Source: Xestospongia bergquistia
Taxonomy: Eukaryota; Porifera; Demospongiae; Haplosclerida; Petrosiidae
NCBI GenBank assembly: GCA_963965975.1
Contig: OZ014414.1
Span: forward strand, 5,555,501 to 5,619,500
Direction: 5' to 3'
Length of the DNA: 64,000 bases
Of the stretch, positions 49,496 to 63,200 are shown piece by piece. Both the position numbers and the translations under genes were made by a program. A model generated the notes under the pieces. That model was not told the origin of the DNA. It did not search any database and worked only from the letters and a program-made list of their open reading frames with translations. Every line of letters begins with the position of its first letter. Position 1 is the first letter of the stretch.

Positions 49496-52077
49496 TTATT
49501 GAAATATGTACATAATTAAGTTATACTAGATATGAAATGTGTACATTGTTTGCTATATGTAGTTGAAGTTCTCATTAATATTAAGGACAATTTTGTATTA
49601 TTTTGTACCTAACATGAAGGGATCTCCCATTGGTAGATTGGCTAAAGGAAATAAAATTGAAGCAATTGAAGAGGTACATCTGTTATGATATGTGACTTGT
49701 AGTGAATGAAATGAATCTCTCTCTCTCTCTCTCTCTCTCTCAGGTTGAGAATGATGATGGTATCTGGTTAAAACTCTCCCCTGATAGTCTCAAAAAACAC
49801 ACCCAGTCAGATTCAGAAGGATGGACTCTTGTAGTTCATCCCAGTGGTCGTATTTTCTTAACACAAGAAGGTGATGAGAGCTACAAAGCGTTTGAATCCC
49901 CAAGTACATCTTCTGCTCAAGCTTATCCAACAGCTGCTTCTGTTTTTGGTACACCTCAAACATCCATATTTGGCTCCACTGAACCTCCACCCCCAGCCCC
50001 AGGGGGTTTCAAATTTGGTAGTGCATCTAAAGGTTTCAAACTAGCATTCGGTAAAGAGAGTGGTGAACCTAAGCAAGAAGAAACCACACCCCCTCTATTT
50101 CGATTCACATCCATCCCACATGGAGACAAGACGCAGGAGGATTCTAAGGAGACCAATGAAGGTGTCAAGCTTCCACAGGGTCCTGTATTTAGTATTGGTA
50201 TTGGAGGAGGAGAGAGTAGTGGAAAGCATACTCGTTCCAAGTCCCCCAGACAAAAACGTGGTCCTTCACAAATGTTACAAGGAGACAAAGAGAAAGATAG
50301 ATCTCCCTCTCCTGAGGAAAGCCCCTCTCAAGAGTCTGTCTCATCAGAGACACCTTTACCTCCCAAAGCACCCAAGGTAGCTGTTGTAAAAAGACAAGCT
50401 TTGTCACCTGCAGTGGCAGAGTGTCAATGAGCTATATTTGCAAGCTTTTTGTGGCAAGAAGGATTAGTACATGATGCCATTGCTTCAGCTGTCTATTTAA
50501 AATTTCATCCTGAGTTATTGAAAGAGAGAAAGCAGATCCCTCAACACCAGAAAAGAAAGATGAAAACGATGAACAAGAAGAAACTGATGTCAAATCAAAA
50601 ATGGAGGAAAGTTTAAGTTCTCCACTTCCCTCAACTCTAAATCATCTTGTGATCTTTTTGGATGAGATCTCTCAGAAGGTCATCGACAACTCGTCTGTCA
50701 TGTTTGCACCTCCAAAGGTACCCAGTTACGCTCAAGAACTGCAGAAACGCTACGAAGAGGAGAAAAAAGAAATGGAAAAATTGAAGAAGGAAAAGGAGAA
50801 AAAAAGTGGAGGTGCAAGTGGAGCTAGTGGTGGTGGAGGAGGAGGTTCCTCTTTATGTGAGCTCTGTGACATCACATTCCCTGATCCTGTGACCTATCAC
50901 ATGAAAGAAATCCACCCTGGTTGTGGCAAACATGCCAATGAGTGGGGCTACAATAGCCGTGGTTCATACTGCTCTGGTTGGGCAGGTAATTGTGGTGATG
51001 GTGGACGTGGTGGTAGCACATGGTACTTGATGTGTAAAGATTGTCACTCTAAGTATCTGTCTTTGAAAGAAGAAAACAAACGCAAGGTCACTAAACCGGT
51101 TACCGTTCCAAAGATGAAGACTCGCAAGCCTGGCAAGCCTCGTTCTTTGCCCGTCATTCCTTCAGTCCAAGGTATGATCCAGAATGCCAAGTTCCTTCTT
51201 GAAGTGACCAATAGTGGAGAAGGAGTTAAGCCCAAATTATCTTCTCAAATTAGCCAACCAGATTTTGCACGTCAAATTTCTACCCCTGATGAGGTCAAAG
51301 AGAAGACACTTAGTTTGCCATGCCCACAAGAAAAAGCTAAAGAAGCTCCATTGCCAAGTGCTCATTTGACACAACGTCCTCCATTGTATATGCGATCCAT
51401 GTCCATGGCAACAGATGCCCATGGTGATATAACTAAGCGCACATACAGTGACAGTGGTGAGAATGGTTTTGATGCTCTACCCAGTTGAAGTCGACAGAAG
51501 ACGTTGGAACCGACTGCACCAGGGGAATCATCTGAGTCTAGCAGTTTGATGACCAAACCATCTATGGCGCTGGCTAAATTAATGTATCTTCGTTCTCGAC
51601 AGAGCAAGGAAGGAAAAGAAACAGGTTATAATCGTGTGATGAGTTTTGTGACCCAGTACCATGATCTACAAGGATTAAAGGCTACTATGAAACAAATGAT
51701 GAGGATTGCTGGCCTGAGAGCTTTTGCATTAGAGGTAAGTTTACTCGTCTTGTTAGTGATATGTGTATTAGTGCAAACTATTGCTAATGCTATGAGCAAA
51801 GTAATGCAGGAATGGATGGACAGCTATACAATAGATCATGCAGCAAATTCTTGTTCATTCCACATCTCTCTCTCTCTCTCTCTTTCTCTAGTTACCTGTT
51901 GGTTCTATAGCTCAACAGATGGCTCTCAAATGTTGGTGTCTCGACTTTCAACCTCAAGATCACTCATTTCTGCTTCAAAGTCAAGTGTTTGCTAACATCA
52001 GTGAAGCTCTCTCTGGTATGGAAGAAGTCGAGGGAGAGAAACAACCTACAAAACAAATGGTAAGATATTTGACTGAA

Positions 52078-52093
52078 GGAGAGAGAGAGAGAA

Positions 52094-52190
<97 letters not shown>
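52078..52190. repeat. (AG)n microsatellite in MYCBP2 intron
   Basis: About 110 bases of GA/AG with one AAGAG and one GAAGAG interruption, starting about 20 bases after the donor at 52060. Confidence 0.95.
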
Positions 52191-52192
<2 letters not shown>

Positions 52193-53789
52193 GATGTACA
52201 ATCTATAGATGACTATCAGATGATGGATAGATTTAGAAATACATGTGCTAGTAGAGAGACAGTATACTTAACAAGAAGTAAATGAACATTTGTATTACAG
52301 AACACATTAGTGGAGTTAATGACCAATGTATTATCTGATGGTAAAGTCAAAGTCTCCTCTAATGATGCTATGAGCAATAGTCTAACTGATGGATCTACTG
52401 AAACCTTTTGGGAATCTCGTGATGAACTACGTGGTAAACCTCGTTCTATTACTGTAACTTATGATAAAGTAATCAAGATATTTGCAGCCTCCATTCATAT
52501 TGACAATCAGAAGGACGCTGGGGTAATAATGGATGAATAGATGGATAGATATGTAGTTGATGGATGGAGGGATTTATATTTAAACAGGAATAGTGGACAA
52601 AGAGAGAGACATAGATAAGTACTTAATATTTCTATCTCATATAGCAACGTGTTGAACAGTTATCTCTCTTTGTTAGACCTGATGAAGACAGCTTGAAAGA
52701 AGTTGATAAGGTTAGAAGTACGACACTACTGTTTACAATAAAATACCTCAGTTTTTGATGCTATTAATGTGTTATTTCCATCTACTTTAAATGCTCTTTT
52801 ATCTGCTTTTTATAGTGTAAATTGGCTACTAGTCATGCTGGTTGGAAGACTATTATAGTACCTGAAGTTGATGAACAGTGTAAAGTTGTACATTTTGAAT
52901 TGCGTGGAGTTCAAAATAACATATGAGCTAGACAAGTTATAATACTGGGTTGACCTGATAAACCTGCTCCTAATGCTTGTCCAACTACTGCTGTTGCTAT
53001 GCAAAAAGATTGTGAAACTGAGGCACTTAGATTGTTTAGATTATTGACTTCACAAGTAAAGAGAATTAATGTACTGTTACATCATTCATTCTCTAACTAA
53101 TGACAACCATCCATTCACTCATATAATTTTATTCACTTACCAATCTATCCTTCTATCTATTCAGGTATTTGGTGGTCTCCTATTGTCCACCACTCAACCC
53201 AAAGAAGGAGAAGAAAAAGAGACTGATTCTAACTTAGAACAAACAGAAGAAGAAACATCTTCAATGGCTAATATTCTGTTCAATAAGAGTCGTCTCTCTG
53301 GTCTACAAAAGGCAGTCTGTCAACATATCATGGACTCTGTTCACACTGAAGCATCTCGTATGAAAGAAGAATGGGAAAAGAGTCTCAAGGAACCAACAGC
53401 ACCAAAAGTGCCTCCTGCTCGCCAAGCTAGCCATGATCCCAGTACTCTTGGGGGAGTTGGCAGTCGTAGTAAAGGGCCTGATACATATCGTTATGAATTA
53501 TTGACTATGTTAGAGGGTCTGAGTCAGAGTGAACTGGGATGTAATTATTTGGCTGGACAGAGCCAGTTAATACAAGATCTTGTCTCTCTTTTACACATTG
53601 CTTCTGGTAGAATTAAATTACAAGTAAGAAAACAGATATACTGCAATACTGAATAGTCACTATATTTAACTATCCATCCAGTTACAGCTGTATTTAGTTG
53701 ATCATTTATTTAGCAACATCTATTGTGCTATTAACAATCCCATTTAATCACATCACATATAGATATACCATTACTACACATAGCATTAT

Positions 53790-54205
53790 TTATTACAAAT
53801 GCCATTACAACATGTACATGTACATATACCATTATTACAAATACCATTTACAACATGTACATGTACATATACCATTATTACAAATACCATTACAACATGT
53901 ACATGTACATATACCATTATTACAAATACCATTTACAACATGTACATGTACATATACCATTATTACAAATACCATTACAACATGTACATGTACATATACC
54001 ATTATTACAAATACCATTTACAACATGTACATGTACATATACCATTATTACAAATACCATTACAACATGTACATGTACATATACCATTATTACAAATACT
54101 AATACAACATGTACATGTACATACCATTATTACAAATACTAATACGACATGTACATGTACATACCATTATTACAAATACTAATACAACATGTACATGTAC
54201 CATTA
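53790..54205. repeat. Minisatellite, about 10 copies of a 40-43-bp unit, in MYCBP2 intron
   Basis: Units alternate between CCATTACAACATG and CCATTTACAACATG types, each with ACATGTACATGTACATATAC and CATTATTACAAATA. The alternation indicates that a two-unit block was amplified. The last three units are a shorter AATACTAATAC variant. Open frames across it on both strands are artefacts. Confidence 0.95.
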
Positions 54206-54836
54206 TTGTATGTTGTTCTCTTAATTTCCATTAGGTGTGTTCTCTATTACGACGTATTCTTCCATATATTAAACCAAGAGACTTTGCTACAATGACTAAT
54301 GTGACAGTCCTACCACCTCTTGGTTACAGTGCTATAGCTGAGGCAGTTAATTCAGCTGCTACTATCAATCAACTTGGCCTTCTAGACTGTCTGCTAGCTG
54401 TTATTGCTAAAGCACTCTCTGTACAAGTTAAAGTAAAGGGGCGAGGCTCAAATATATTGCAGGTAAATAAGTCCATTCACAGATCAGAACCACCTCTTTA
54501 TATACACATGTCCACTAATGTCATCAGTTTAGTTGTTCAATAGTGTTTAAATGAGTGTAGTTCAGCTATACTTAGTCACTAGAGCATTATTTGTACATGT
54601 ATATGATACAAACATTACACATATCATTGATACATTATATCTACATGTTGTATGTATCATTGCTATAGAAACTCACTGGTGATACTGCTGTGGCTGCAGT
54701 GATGCTAGCAACTCTTAAAGATCCCAAACCTGTTGTAGGAGAGGCTCACGTTAGAGGTCAACGATGGTATCTACCAGGATCAATTGAACAAGAAGTAGCT
54801 ATAGAGATAGTTAAATTACTCAAAGATATGATGAAG

Positions 54837-55436
54837 GTATAAACATTAACATGTGTACATGTACATGTATATATTTGGGACTGGCTAGTAACATATACAT
54901 TGTAGCAGGTTTACCCTTGTTTGTGTTGAGAATAAATACTAACTCTGTGTTGTAACTTGTTAGAAATGAGCTAGAGAGAAATAGTTTGTACCATTCAAGA
55001 AACGCCTTACATTTATCAAAAGCTAAAGTGCTAGTAAAGTAGGAAAGTCACAAACCAAAAATCCCATATAAAATGAATTCCACAGTATTCTGATGTCATG
55101 TGTAATTTGCAATATCATTACCAAATGGTTGCAGAAAGGTTCAGAAATTATCAAAAATACTTTTACTACTTAAAGTAAAAAATGTTTCAACTATGATGTT
55201 GTTGATGACATAGATCATTTTTAGAATAGCACTAAACCACAGTCATTCTCAATGTGAACTCCAATGTAATCCTTAAGACTAACTTTTGAACTTTTAAGTT
55301 TTGAATAACTTGTGTGGTATTGTTATTCATAGTGACCTAGGCACTTTATTTATAAATCTATAGTGTATACAAATATTTAATAAGTAGTGTCTAATGATCT
55401 ATGAATTATATTATATTATATCCTATTTCTTTATAG
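54837..55436 (+). other. Intron of MYCBP2 remnant
   Basis: A 600-base AT-rich intron between the exons ending LLKDMMK and starting SVLKGQWKD. No embedded gene was recognised. Confidence 0.6.
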
Positions 55437-55600
55437 TCTGTACTTAAAGGTCAATGGAAGGATTATGCTAAGTCAGCAATTGGACAAGCTGTATTACATT
55501 TAACAAAGATCAATGAAGAAGCTCGTAATGCTGACCCTGGAATGTACTCTCATACTGTTAGTAGTAGTTGATATGATATGTACATGTAACATCACTCTTT

Positions 55601-55602
<2 letters not shown>

Positions 55603-55651
<49 letters not shown>
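55603..55651. repeat. (CT)n(CA)n compound microsatellite before a splice acceptor
   Basis: CT run switching to CA and ending CACATAG, directly before the exon at 55654. This is a third case in this gene where a simple repeat serves as or abuts the acceptor tract. Confidence 0.95.
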
Positions 55652-55653
<2 letters not shown>

Positions 55654-57239
55654 TTCTGGCTCTGTTTAGCTGCTCTGTGTGTCATTGATGAAGAACATAC
55701 TGATGCTCTCTCCTCAGGACAATGGTTAGGACAAGATGGCAAACCTCAAACAAAGGTATATTTGAGGAAGAGAGAATTATTTATAACATTGTCATTATTT
55801 TCTTTTTAGCCTCTATGTGATAATCATGATGATGGTGAAACTAAAGCTCTTATATTATGTGATCATTGTGGTAACTTGTGTGGAGAATGTGATCGTGTAC
55901 TACATTATCACAAATGTACTGATAACCATCAACGACAAGTTAGAACTTAACTAATGTGAGTCATAATGACCTCCATCTCTCTAGGTGTTCAAAGAAGAGG
56001 AAGAGGCTGTTAAAGTGGATCTTCATGAAGGATGTGGTCGTATTAAACTCTATTGGACTATGGCATTAGCTGACTCTTGTACTTTGAAAGGAATGGTTGA
56101 ATTCAAAGACACAGTAGGAGGTAAGAAATACAATATTAATATTCAGTGATAATCACCATAGCAACATATGCGTATGTCCAAAAGACCCCATTTTGTTATA
56201 GCAACCAATTCACATTGATTGATAATAGCATAGCAACAGTATCCATGACAACACTGTATCTATAATACAGGTGGAGGTAAAGGTGCTTGTAGGTTCTGTG
56301 GTACTACCAGTAATACTGGTTTGTTAGCTATTGGTAATGTTTGTGCTGATCCTGAGTGTCAAGAGAGAGCTAAGTCTGTCTGTGATAAATCATTGTCTTG
56401 TGGTCATCTCTGTTGTGGTGTGAAAGGAGAGAAGAAGTGTCTCCCATGTCTTCATGGGTGTGGCACTCAAGATGACTCCACCCACCCTCCATTATATCAA
56501 GATGCTGACGATATGTGTATGATATGTTATACAGAGGGACTGTCATGTGCTCCAGCTATTCAGTTAGAATGTGGTCATGTTTTCCATTATCAATGTTGTC
56601 ATAATGCTCTCAGTGGTCTGGACCAAGGATTACCTTCAGGTTCATGTTTTGCTCCATTTGTGAGGTAAGATGGTAGCAGCTGTCCATTTGAGCTATATAT
56701 ATTAATCCATTAACATGACCTTCATTCATTATATCATCTCTGGTCGTCCTTTCTATAATTATCAACCCATTCTTCATTATACAGGACAAGCCTATAGCTC
56801 ATCCTCATCTATCAGATGTAGCCACACCCTTCTCTGAGCTCTATGACAATGTTAAGAGGAAGTGTCAGTTACGTTTGGAGTATGAGAACCAATCAAAATG
56901 TGAAGCTATCACTTCTCCCTCGTCAAAGCTCTATCAGAAATCACTTGAGTATGCAATGTGGAAATATGCATACTATGTCTGTTACAAGTGTAAGAAGGTA
57001 TGGCTATGAGAGTGATATGGTCATTGATACTGCTCTTAAAACACATATTGAGTTCATCACCACCATCAATTACAAGCAACTGTTTTTTCAATACAGGTAT
57101 GACCTATCCACATCAACTACCTTCACACTACACTTTTTAGTATCTCTAATCCTACATGCTATTTAAATAAATAAAATTAATATATGTCATGTTCAGTGGG
57201 TAGGACTGAGGCTTACTTTTCAATAACCTGAGACTTTTT

Positions 57240-58345
57240 TAGATAACTAGATATTTGTATGCCATGGGAAAGAGCCACCATCAAAGTGCTGGCAAGGTAT
57301 GCTGCTCTAATGGCTCATTTACAGCAGCACCAGCTAACATATCTCCTGTTAACTCGGCTATGCTCCCACCATTATCATCGATTATGAACGTCAGTATTCC
57401 TACTCTTCGACACATACCCAAGGGTGCTAGGGATTCTTGGTCTGGCCTTCTGGCTGATGTTTTTTCCTTGGTACACTCTAACCCATTCAGTGATGAGGCT
57501 TGGGGAAAGCTTTTCATGTTCCCTAAATGCATTTTGTTTAGTTCCTTCCGTAGGGCTTCCAGCCATTGGCGTGAGTCTGTTAAAAGTGTTAAGCAATAAA
57601 TTAGACGTTGGTACTCAGGTGATTTGGTTGGTCTTTGGTCAGAAGTCCAGATTGAGGAAGCTAGGTTGAATAGTCGTATGAAGAGAAAAAACTCTTCTCT
57701 GCATTCTGAGAATGCCTGTTGAGCTATTGAAGATGGTCAATATAGAAAAGTCATTCAGTTTTTTACTTCTTGTGGCGTTGCTCAGGTGTGTGATGATGTG
57801 AAATTGGAATTGTTAGCAAAGCACCTACAAGCTGACCCTCCTAAACTTCCAACTTCTGCTGCCCCTTCTCCTGTTAAAATCAATGAGGCCGCTCTCATCA
57901 GGGCTTTGAGATCCTTTCCTCAGGGTACAGCTCCTGGTCCTTCTGATCTTAGAGCTGACCATTTAAAAGAGGCTGTTTTTTGTCCATCTCCAAGGAATGC
58001 TTCAGTTGCACTTCATTCGCTTTGTAAGTTTATCAATCTCCCCTGTTCTGGTCAAGTCCCATCTGATGTTGTTCCTCATTTCTGTGGTGCCACTCTTTAC
58101 GGCCTTAAAAAGAAGTCAGATGGTCTTAGGCCAATTGCAGTTGGAGATGTTCTTTGTAGACTATCTTCCATATCTAAGTCTGTATTTTCAGAAGCATCTC
58201 GTTTACTATCTCCCCGGCAAAAACTAGTGGTGTGTGGAAGTTTTTCACTGTCAATATCTTGGATTCAAGCAAGGCTGTATGTTCTCTTTGCAATACAGCT
58301 GTCTCTAGAGGTGGAAAGGATTCTAAGAGCTATAATATAACAGCT
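57240..58345 (+). mobile_element. Retroelement fossil: reverse-transcriptase N-terminal part
   Basis: Frames show LLADVFSLVHSNPFSDEAWG, then LRSFPQGTAPGPSDLRADHL and GATLYGLKKKSDGLRPIAVG. I read these as the start of the reverse-transcriptase domain of the same retroelement family whose C-terminal part lies at 20.96-21.71 kb. The palm motif with catalytic aspartates is not present. It is broken, with at least three breaks. It begins about 240 bases after the last MYCBP2 exon in the window, on the same strand. Family name uncertain. Confidence 0.65.
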
Positions 58346-58510
58346 GGTTATATAACAGTTATAATAATAATAATAATAACATTATTGCTATTTCTAGTTT
58401 AGTGGTTATTTGTTAGATATATAAAATGTCATAATAATAATAATCAGTTGATTTACAGGCATACTTGTCAGGTGCTACTAAAATGAAAAATTTATCTTAT
58501 AAATTATCGA

Positions 58511-60363
58511 CATTTTCTTTGAGTAGCAGTTCAACAACTTATTAACGACCATTCTGATGATTATATTTGTTTGGTTCCTTCTCCTCTTCTCTAGTAATCT
58601 TGTTCAATTTAAAATCATATCAATCGAAAATAATAGTAACTACCAAGATTTCATTGCACATTAAATTGTGACTACATAGAAAATTTACTTCGCAGTCAAA
58701 TTTTACTTAAAGGATCAACAAACATCAATGCCATGGACAGAGGATGCACATTAACAAAGTATGCAATACTGCCAATTATACCATCATTGAGGTAAAGATC
58801 ACATGTCTGGTGACCACACTTCATTGAAACGAAAACATATAGTATGTATTTTTAGTTACTACTAATATTCTATTAATTAGAAACTTGCTTCCATTCATGG
58901 TGTGAACAATGATAATAAAGGGATTAAAAAAACTTATGAAGCAAGAGAGTTGGTATTGGTCAGCTACATTCATCACTATTGATGTATCAATGAGAGCTCA
59001 TCCCAAATTTAGCAATGATGATCATTTAATATATAAGAAAGTAGCTGCTATATATCTTTAAGATATTGGAAGCTTCCTGTGGAGAAAGACAAAGACATGC
59101 AACAATTAAGGAGCTCACAGACTTATATTGTCAGAAATCGTAACCAAAACACATCTGAAACTCTTAACAGTTGGCAACTTTTCTTCATTTAAGAATACTC
59201 AAGTGATGATGGATTAATACAGTATTGAGAACTGAAGTAAAAAACAGTTCCGTGTACAAAATTTTAATGTTGTAACATATCATATACAGGATGTACACTA
59301 ATGAGAAGGGATCCATGCTATATTGGAAAACAAGAACAAAGCACCAAGATGGCAAATAGTTTGTAGCCCAAATAAAAGAGTATAACTGACTTAAACAATG
59401 TTCATAGTATGTTCAAAGCTGCAAAAGTAATTTGAGTTGTGAGTACAGAGTACAGACCAGAGAAAGAGGATAATTTCTGCATTTGTATACTCTGTTTTTG
59501 CCTAGTAATTGATATGCTTACAACATATCTACTGTTTTGTAACGAGTTTACAGCACAAAATTTTATAGTATTTGCAAACTTTATGTTACTTTTTAATTTT
59601 GAAAAAATGATAAACCTTTCAATTTTCAAAGGAAAAACTTAATACATTTTTGCCTACAATTACTTTAGTGTGTTAATACTTGACCACAACAGTGTATATA
59701 ATAACTAAATTACACAGACATGGAACAAGTTTAATTTTACAAAGGTGGTATGTGCATACATAAGAAACACTTTTAGTCATTGATAACATTGATTTTATCA
59801 AGGAATTTGCTACTACTTAGAAAGGAGCTGGGGCTCTTACAGGGACACAAATATATGATCAATAGTTGAAGACAGGATAACAAGATTATTTAGAGATGTG
59901 GGAGGAGTAGGAGCTGCATCAGTTCCGTTACAACGATGGATAATAACATTCTATCTCAGAAATCTCCATAATCATAAGCCAGATGATCGTGAAATTGTAA
60001 TGCAGAGAATTGTTTCTACCATGAAGATAAAGTCTATGGAGACTACATAACCAATTACAATAATATACCATGATGCCACTCAGGATATAGCTACCATGAA
60101 CAACAAGAAGCAGATGCGTCCAAGATGCCTACATTTGATTTATGCATTTGAGTTAAGTTGATATTTGTTGCTTGCAAATCAAATTATACTACTTCATTCT
60201 TAGCATTATAGAAATAAAAGTTTATAAAACCATATTATCGTATTCAGAATAACAGATGTAACATTCTCAAACAGTCACCAGTAAATGAGAACTTTTGTCA
60301 ATAAAATACTAACATTAGCATTTTCTTTGAGTAACAGTTCAACAACTTATTAATGACCATTCT
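58511..60363. repeat. Interval bounded by 45-bp direct repeats
   Basis: CATTTTCTTTGAGTAGCAGT... at 58511-58555 recurs at 60319-60363 with two substitutions (both G/A or C/T). The roughly 1.76 kb between has no recognised ORF; one stretch near 59830-60060 is slightly GC-richer. The repeats could be ends of an unknown element or a local duplication. Right after the second copy, 60366-60415 contains GGGGGCTAGG...AGCCCCCC, resembling a hAT terminal region. Confidence 0.5.
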
Positions 60364-60849
60364 CATAGGGGTAGGAAAAGGGGGCTAGGAAGATATAGCC
60401 CCCCAAATTTCTGAAAGGCATTTATAGCTTTAAAATAATGTTATATAATTGTACATGAACCAATAATTAATGAAAATAGCTCAACAAGGGCAACCTACTG
60501 TTTTATTGTCACTCTCTATTTAGTACAATAAGTATGAATGTACAGGTACAGTTGTCATATCTATCAAACATGAAATGCAGTCACATTATGGGTATGGAAA
60601 AGAAGCAGCCTGATTTGAGTTCATTTTTAGCTTGAGACTGAAAAGTCTAGTTTCCGCACTTAAAAGATCACAATATCTATCTATGGGATATGAAGCAATT
60701 CAGAATAACAAACACCTCGCTTCTTTTCTAAATCTTGTTGTTCTTGCTTTATTTTAAACAATCTGTGTCAAGTGTGAGTTCAGATCAGAGAAATGCCAAT
60801 TTTCTCAGTCGGATCCAGAGTAATCTAACTTCTCTCAAAGGTGCTAAAC

Positions 60850-62662
<1,813 letters not shown>

Positions 62663-62780
62663 TTTAAACACTTCAGACTAGCTGGTAAAGACTACCATTG
62701 TCGTTAAAATTCCACCCCTTGTACTAAAATTTTATTGGTTTTTATAAGAAATAAATTTATTAATAAGTGTTATTTTTTAG

Positions 62781-63200
62781 TTAAAAATTAAGACGGTCGT
62801 CTGTTGAAATTGTAGGTTGTGATAGTTTTGTTCTCTTACGAGCTAAATATCTTTCTTTAGCAGACATAGCAGTATCTTCATTTGTTCTTTTACCAAACAA
62901 ATGTTGTCTTTTCTCCTCTTGACTCTCCTCAACAACACTGGTTACACTTTCATGAAGATTATCACTATAATCTATCTTGAGTTGTTTGTCATCATGTTCA
63001 GGTGATAAATCTGATGACAGTTCTCTAGATTCTTCATTATCTACTACATTTTTGAGTATCATCCTCTACATGTTGAGATAATTCTATTGTCTTTATACTT
63101 TGTTTTTCCTCTTTTATTTTTACTTTTATTTCAGTTTTACTATTGCTCTTCTTGTCAGGAATATTTTGATAAATTGACTTAAAACATTCTTTTTACTGTC
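62781..63200 (-). CDS. NSRP1: NSRP1 (CCDC55)-like nuclear speckle splicing regulator, C-terminal part
   Basis: The minus-strand frame 63062-62781 is acidic and charged (ESRELSSDLSPEHDDKQLKI) and ends LFGKRTNEDTAMSAKERYLA then RKRTKLSQPTISTDD. This matches the C-terminus of vertebrate NSRP1 (F-x-KR-x-NE-x-T-x-MSA-x-x-RYLAR). Upstream, another frame to about 63200 continues a K/E-rich low-complexity stretch (SNSKTEIKVKIKEEKQSIKT), offset by one frame near 63055. The conserved N-terminal coiled-coil domain is not in the window. Its stop lies 118 bases before the ATG of the PRDM9-like gene on the same strand. Family role: RNA binding and splice-site choice in nuclear speckles. Confidence 0.6.

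Larger units (their letters stand above)
47992..56997 (+). pseudogene. MYCBP2: MYCBP2 (PAM/Highwire/RPM-1) E3 ligase, C-terminal part, 20 exons, decayed
   Basis: Exons by GT-AG borders: 47992-48110, 48274-48364, 48480-48556, 48716-48885, 48992-49139, 49563-49673, 49744-51734, 51892-52059, 52301-52522, 52645-52710, 52816-53055, 53165-53623, 54235-54462, 54669-54836, 55437-55556, 55654-55755, 55810-55938, 55985-56120, 56271-56664 and 56785-56997. Landmarks of the family: FASFLWQEGLVHDAIA, CELCDITFPDPVTYHMKEIH, SYCSGWAGNCGDGGRGGSTW, the DOC-like block SLTDGSTETFWES, CDNHDDGETKALILCDHCGN, VFKEEEEAVKVDLHEGCGR, and the RING (DADDMCMICYTEGLSCAPAI; ECGHVFHYQCC). Lesions: TAA 48999-49001 (Gln site), TGA 50428-50430, a shift near 50530, TGA 51486-51488, TGA 52924-52926 and 52951-52953 (Trp site), and a one-base loss near 56612 inside the RING. 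It ends at KYAYYVCYKCKK, before the tandem-cysteine relay domain. The protein's usual N-terminal RCC1/PHR half is not in the window. The parent is a giant ligase governing synapse and axon biology in bilaterians; its role in sponges is unknown. Confidence 0.85.

Noticed and set aside
49956-50288. Minus-strand open frame of 110 codons opposite MYCBP2
   Set aside because: Shadow of the large conserved exon on the plus strand.
52078-52200. Arg-Glu repeat reading of the AG array
   Set aside because: Continuation of an exon frame past its donor at 52060 into an intronic microsatellite.
53698-54182. Overlapping repetitive open frames on both strands (Tyr/His/Thr-rich)
   Set aside because: All three frames of the 40-43-bp minisatellite stay open because the unit lacks stops; it lies in an intron of the MYCBP2 remnant.
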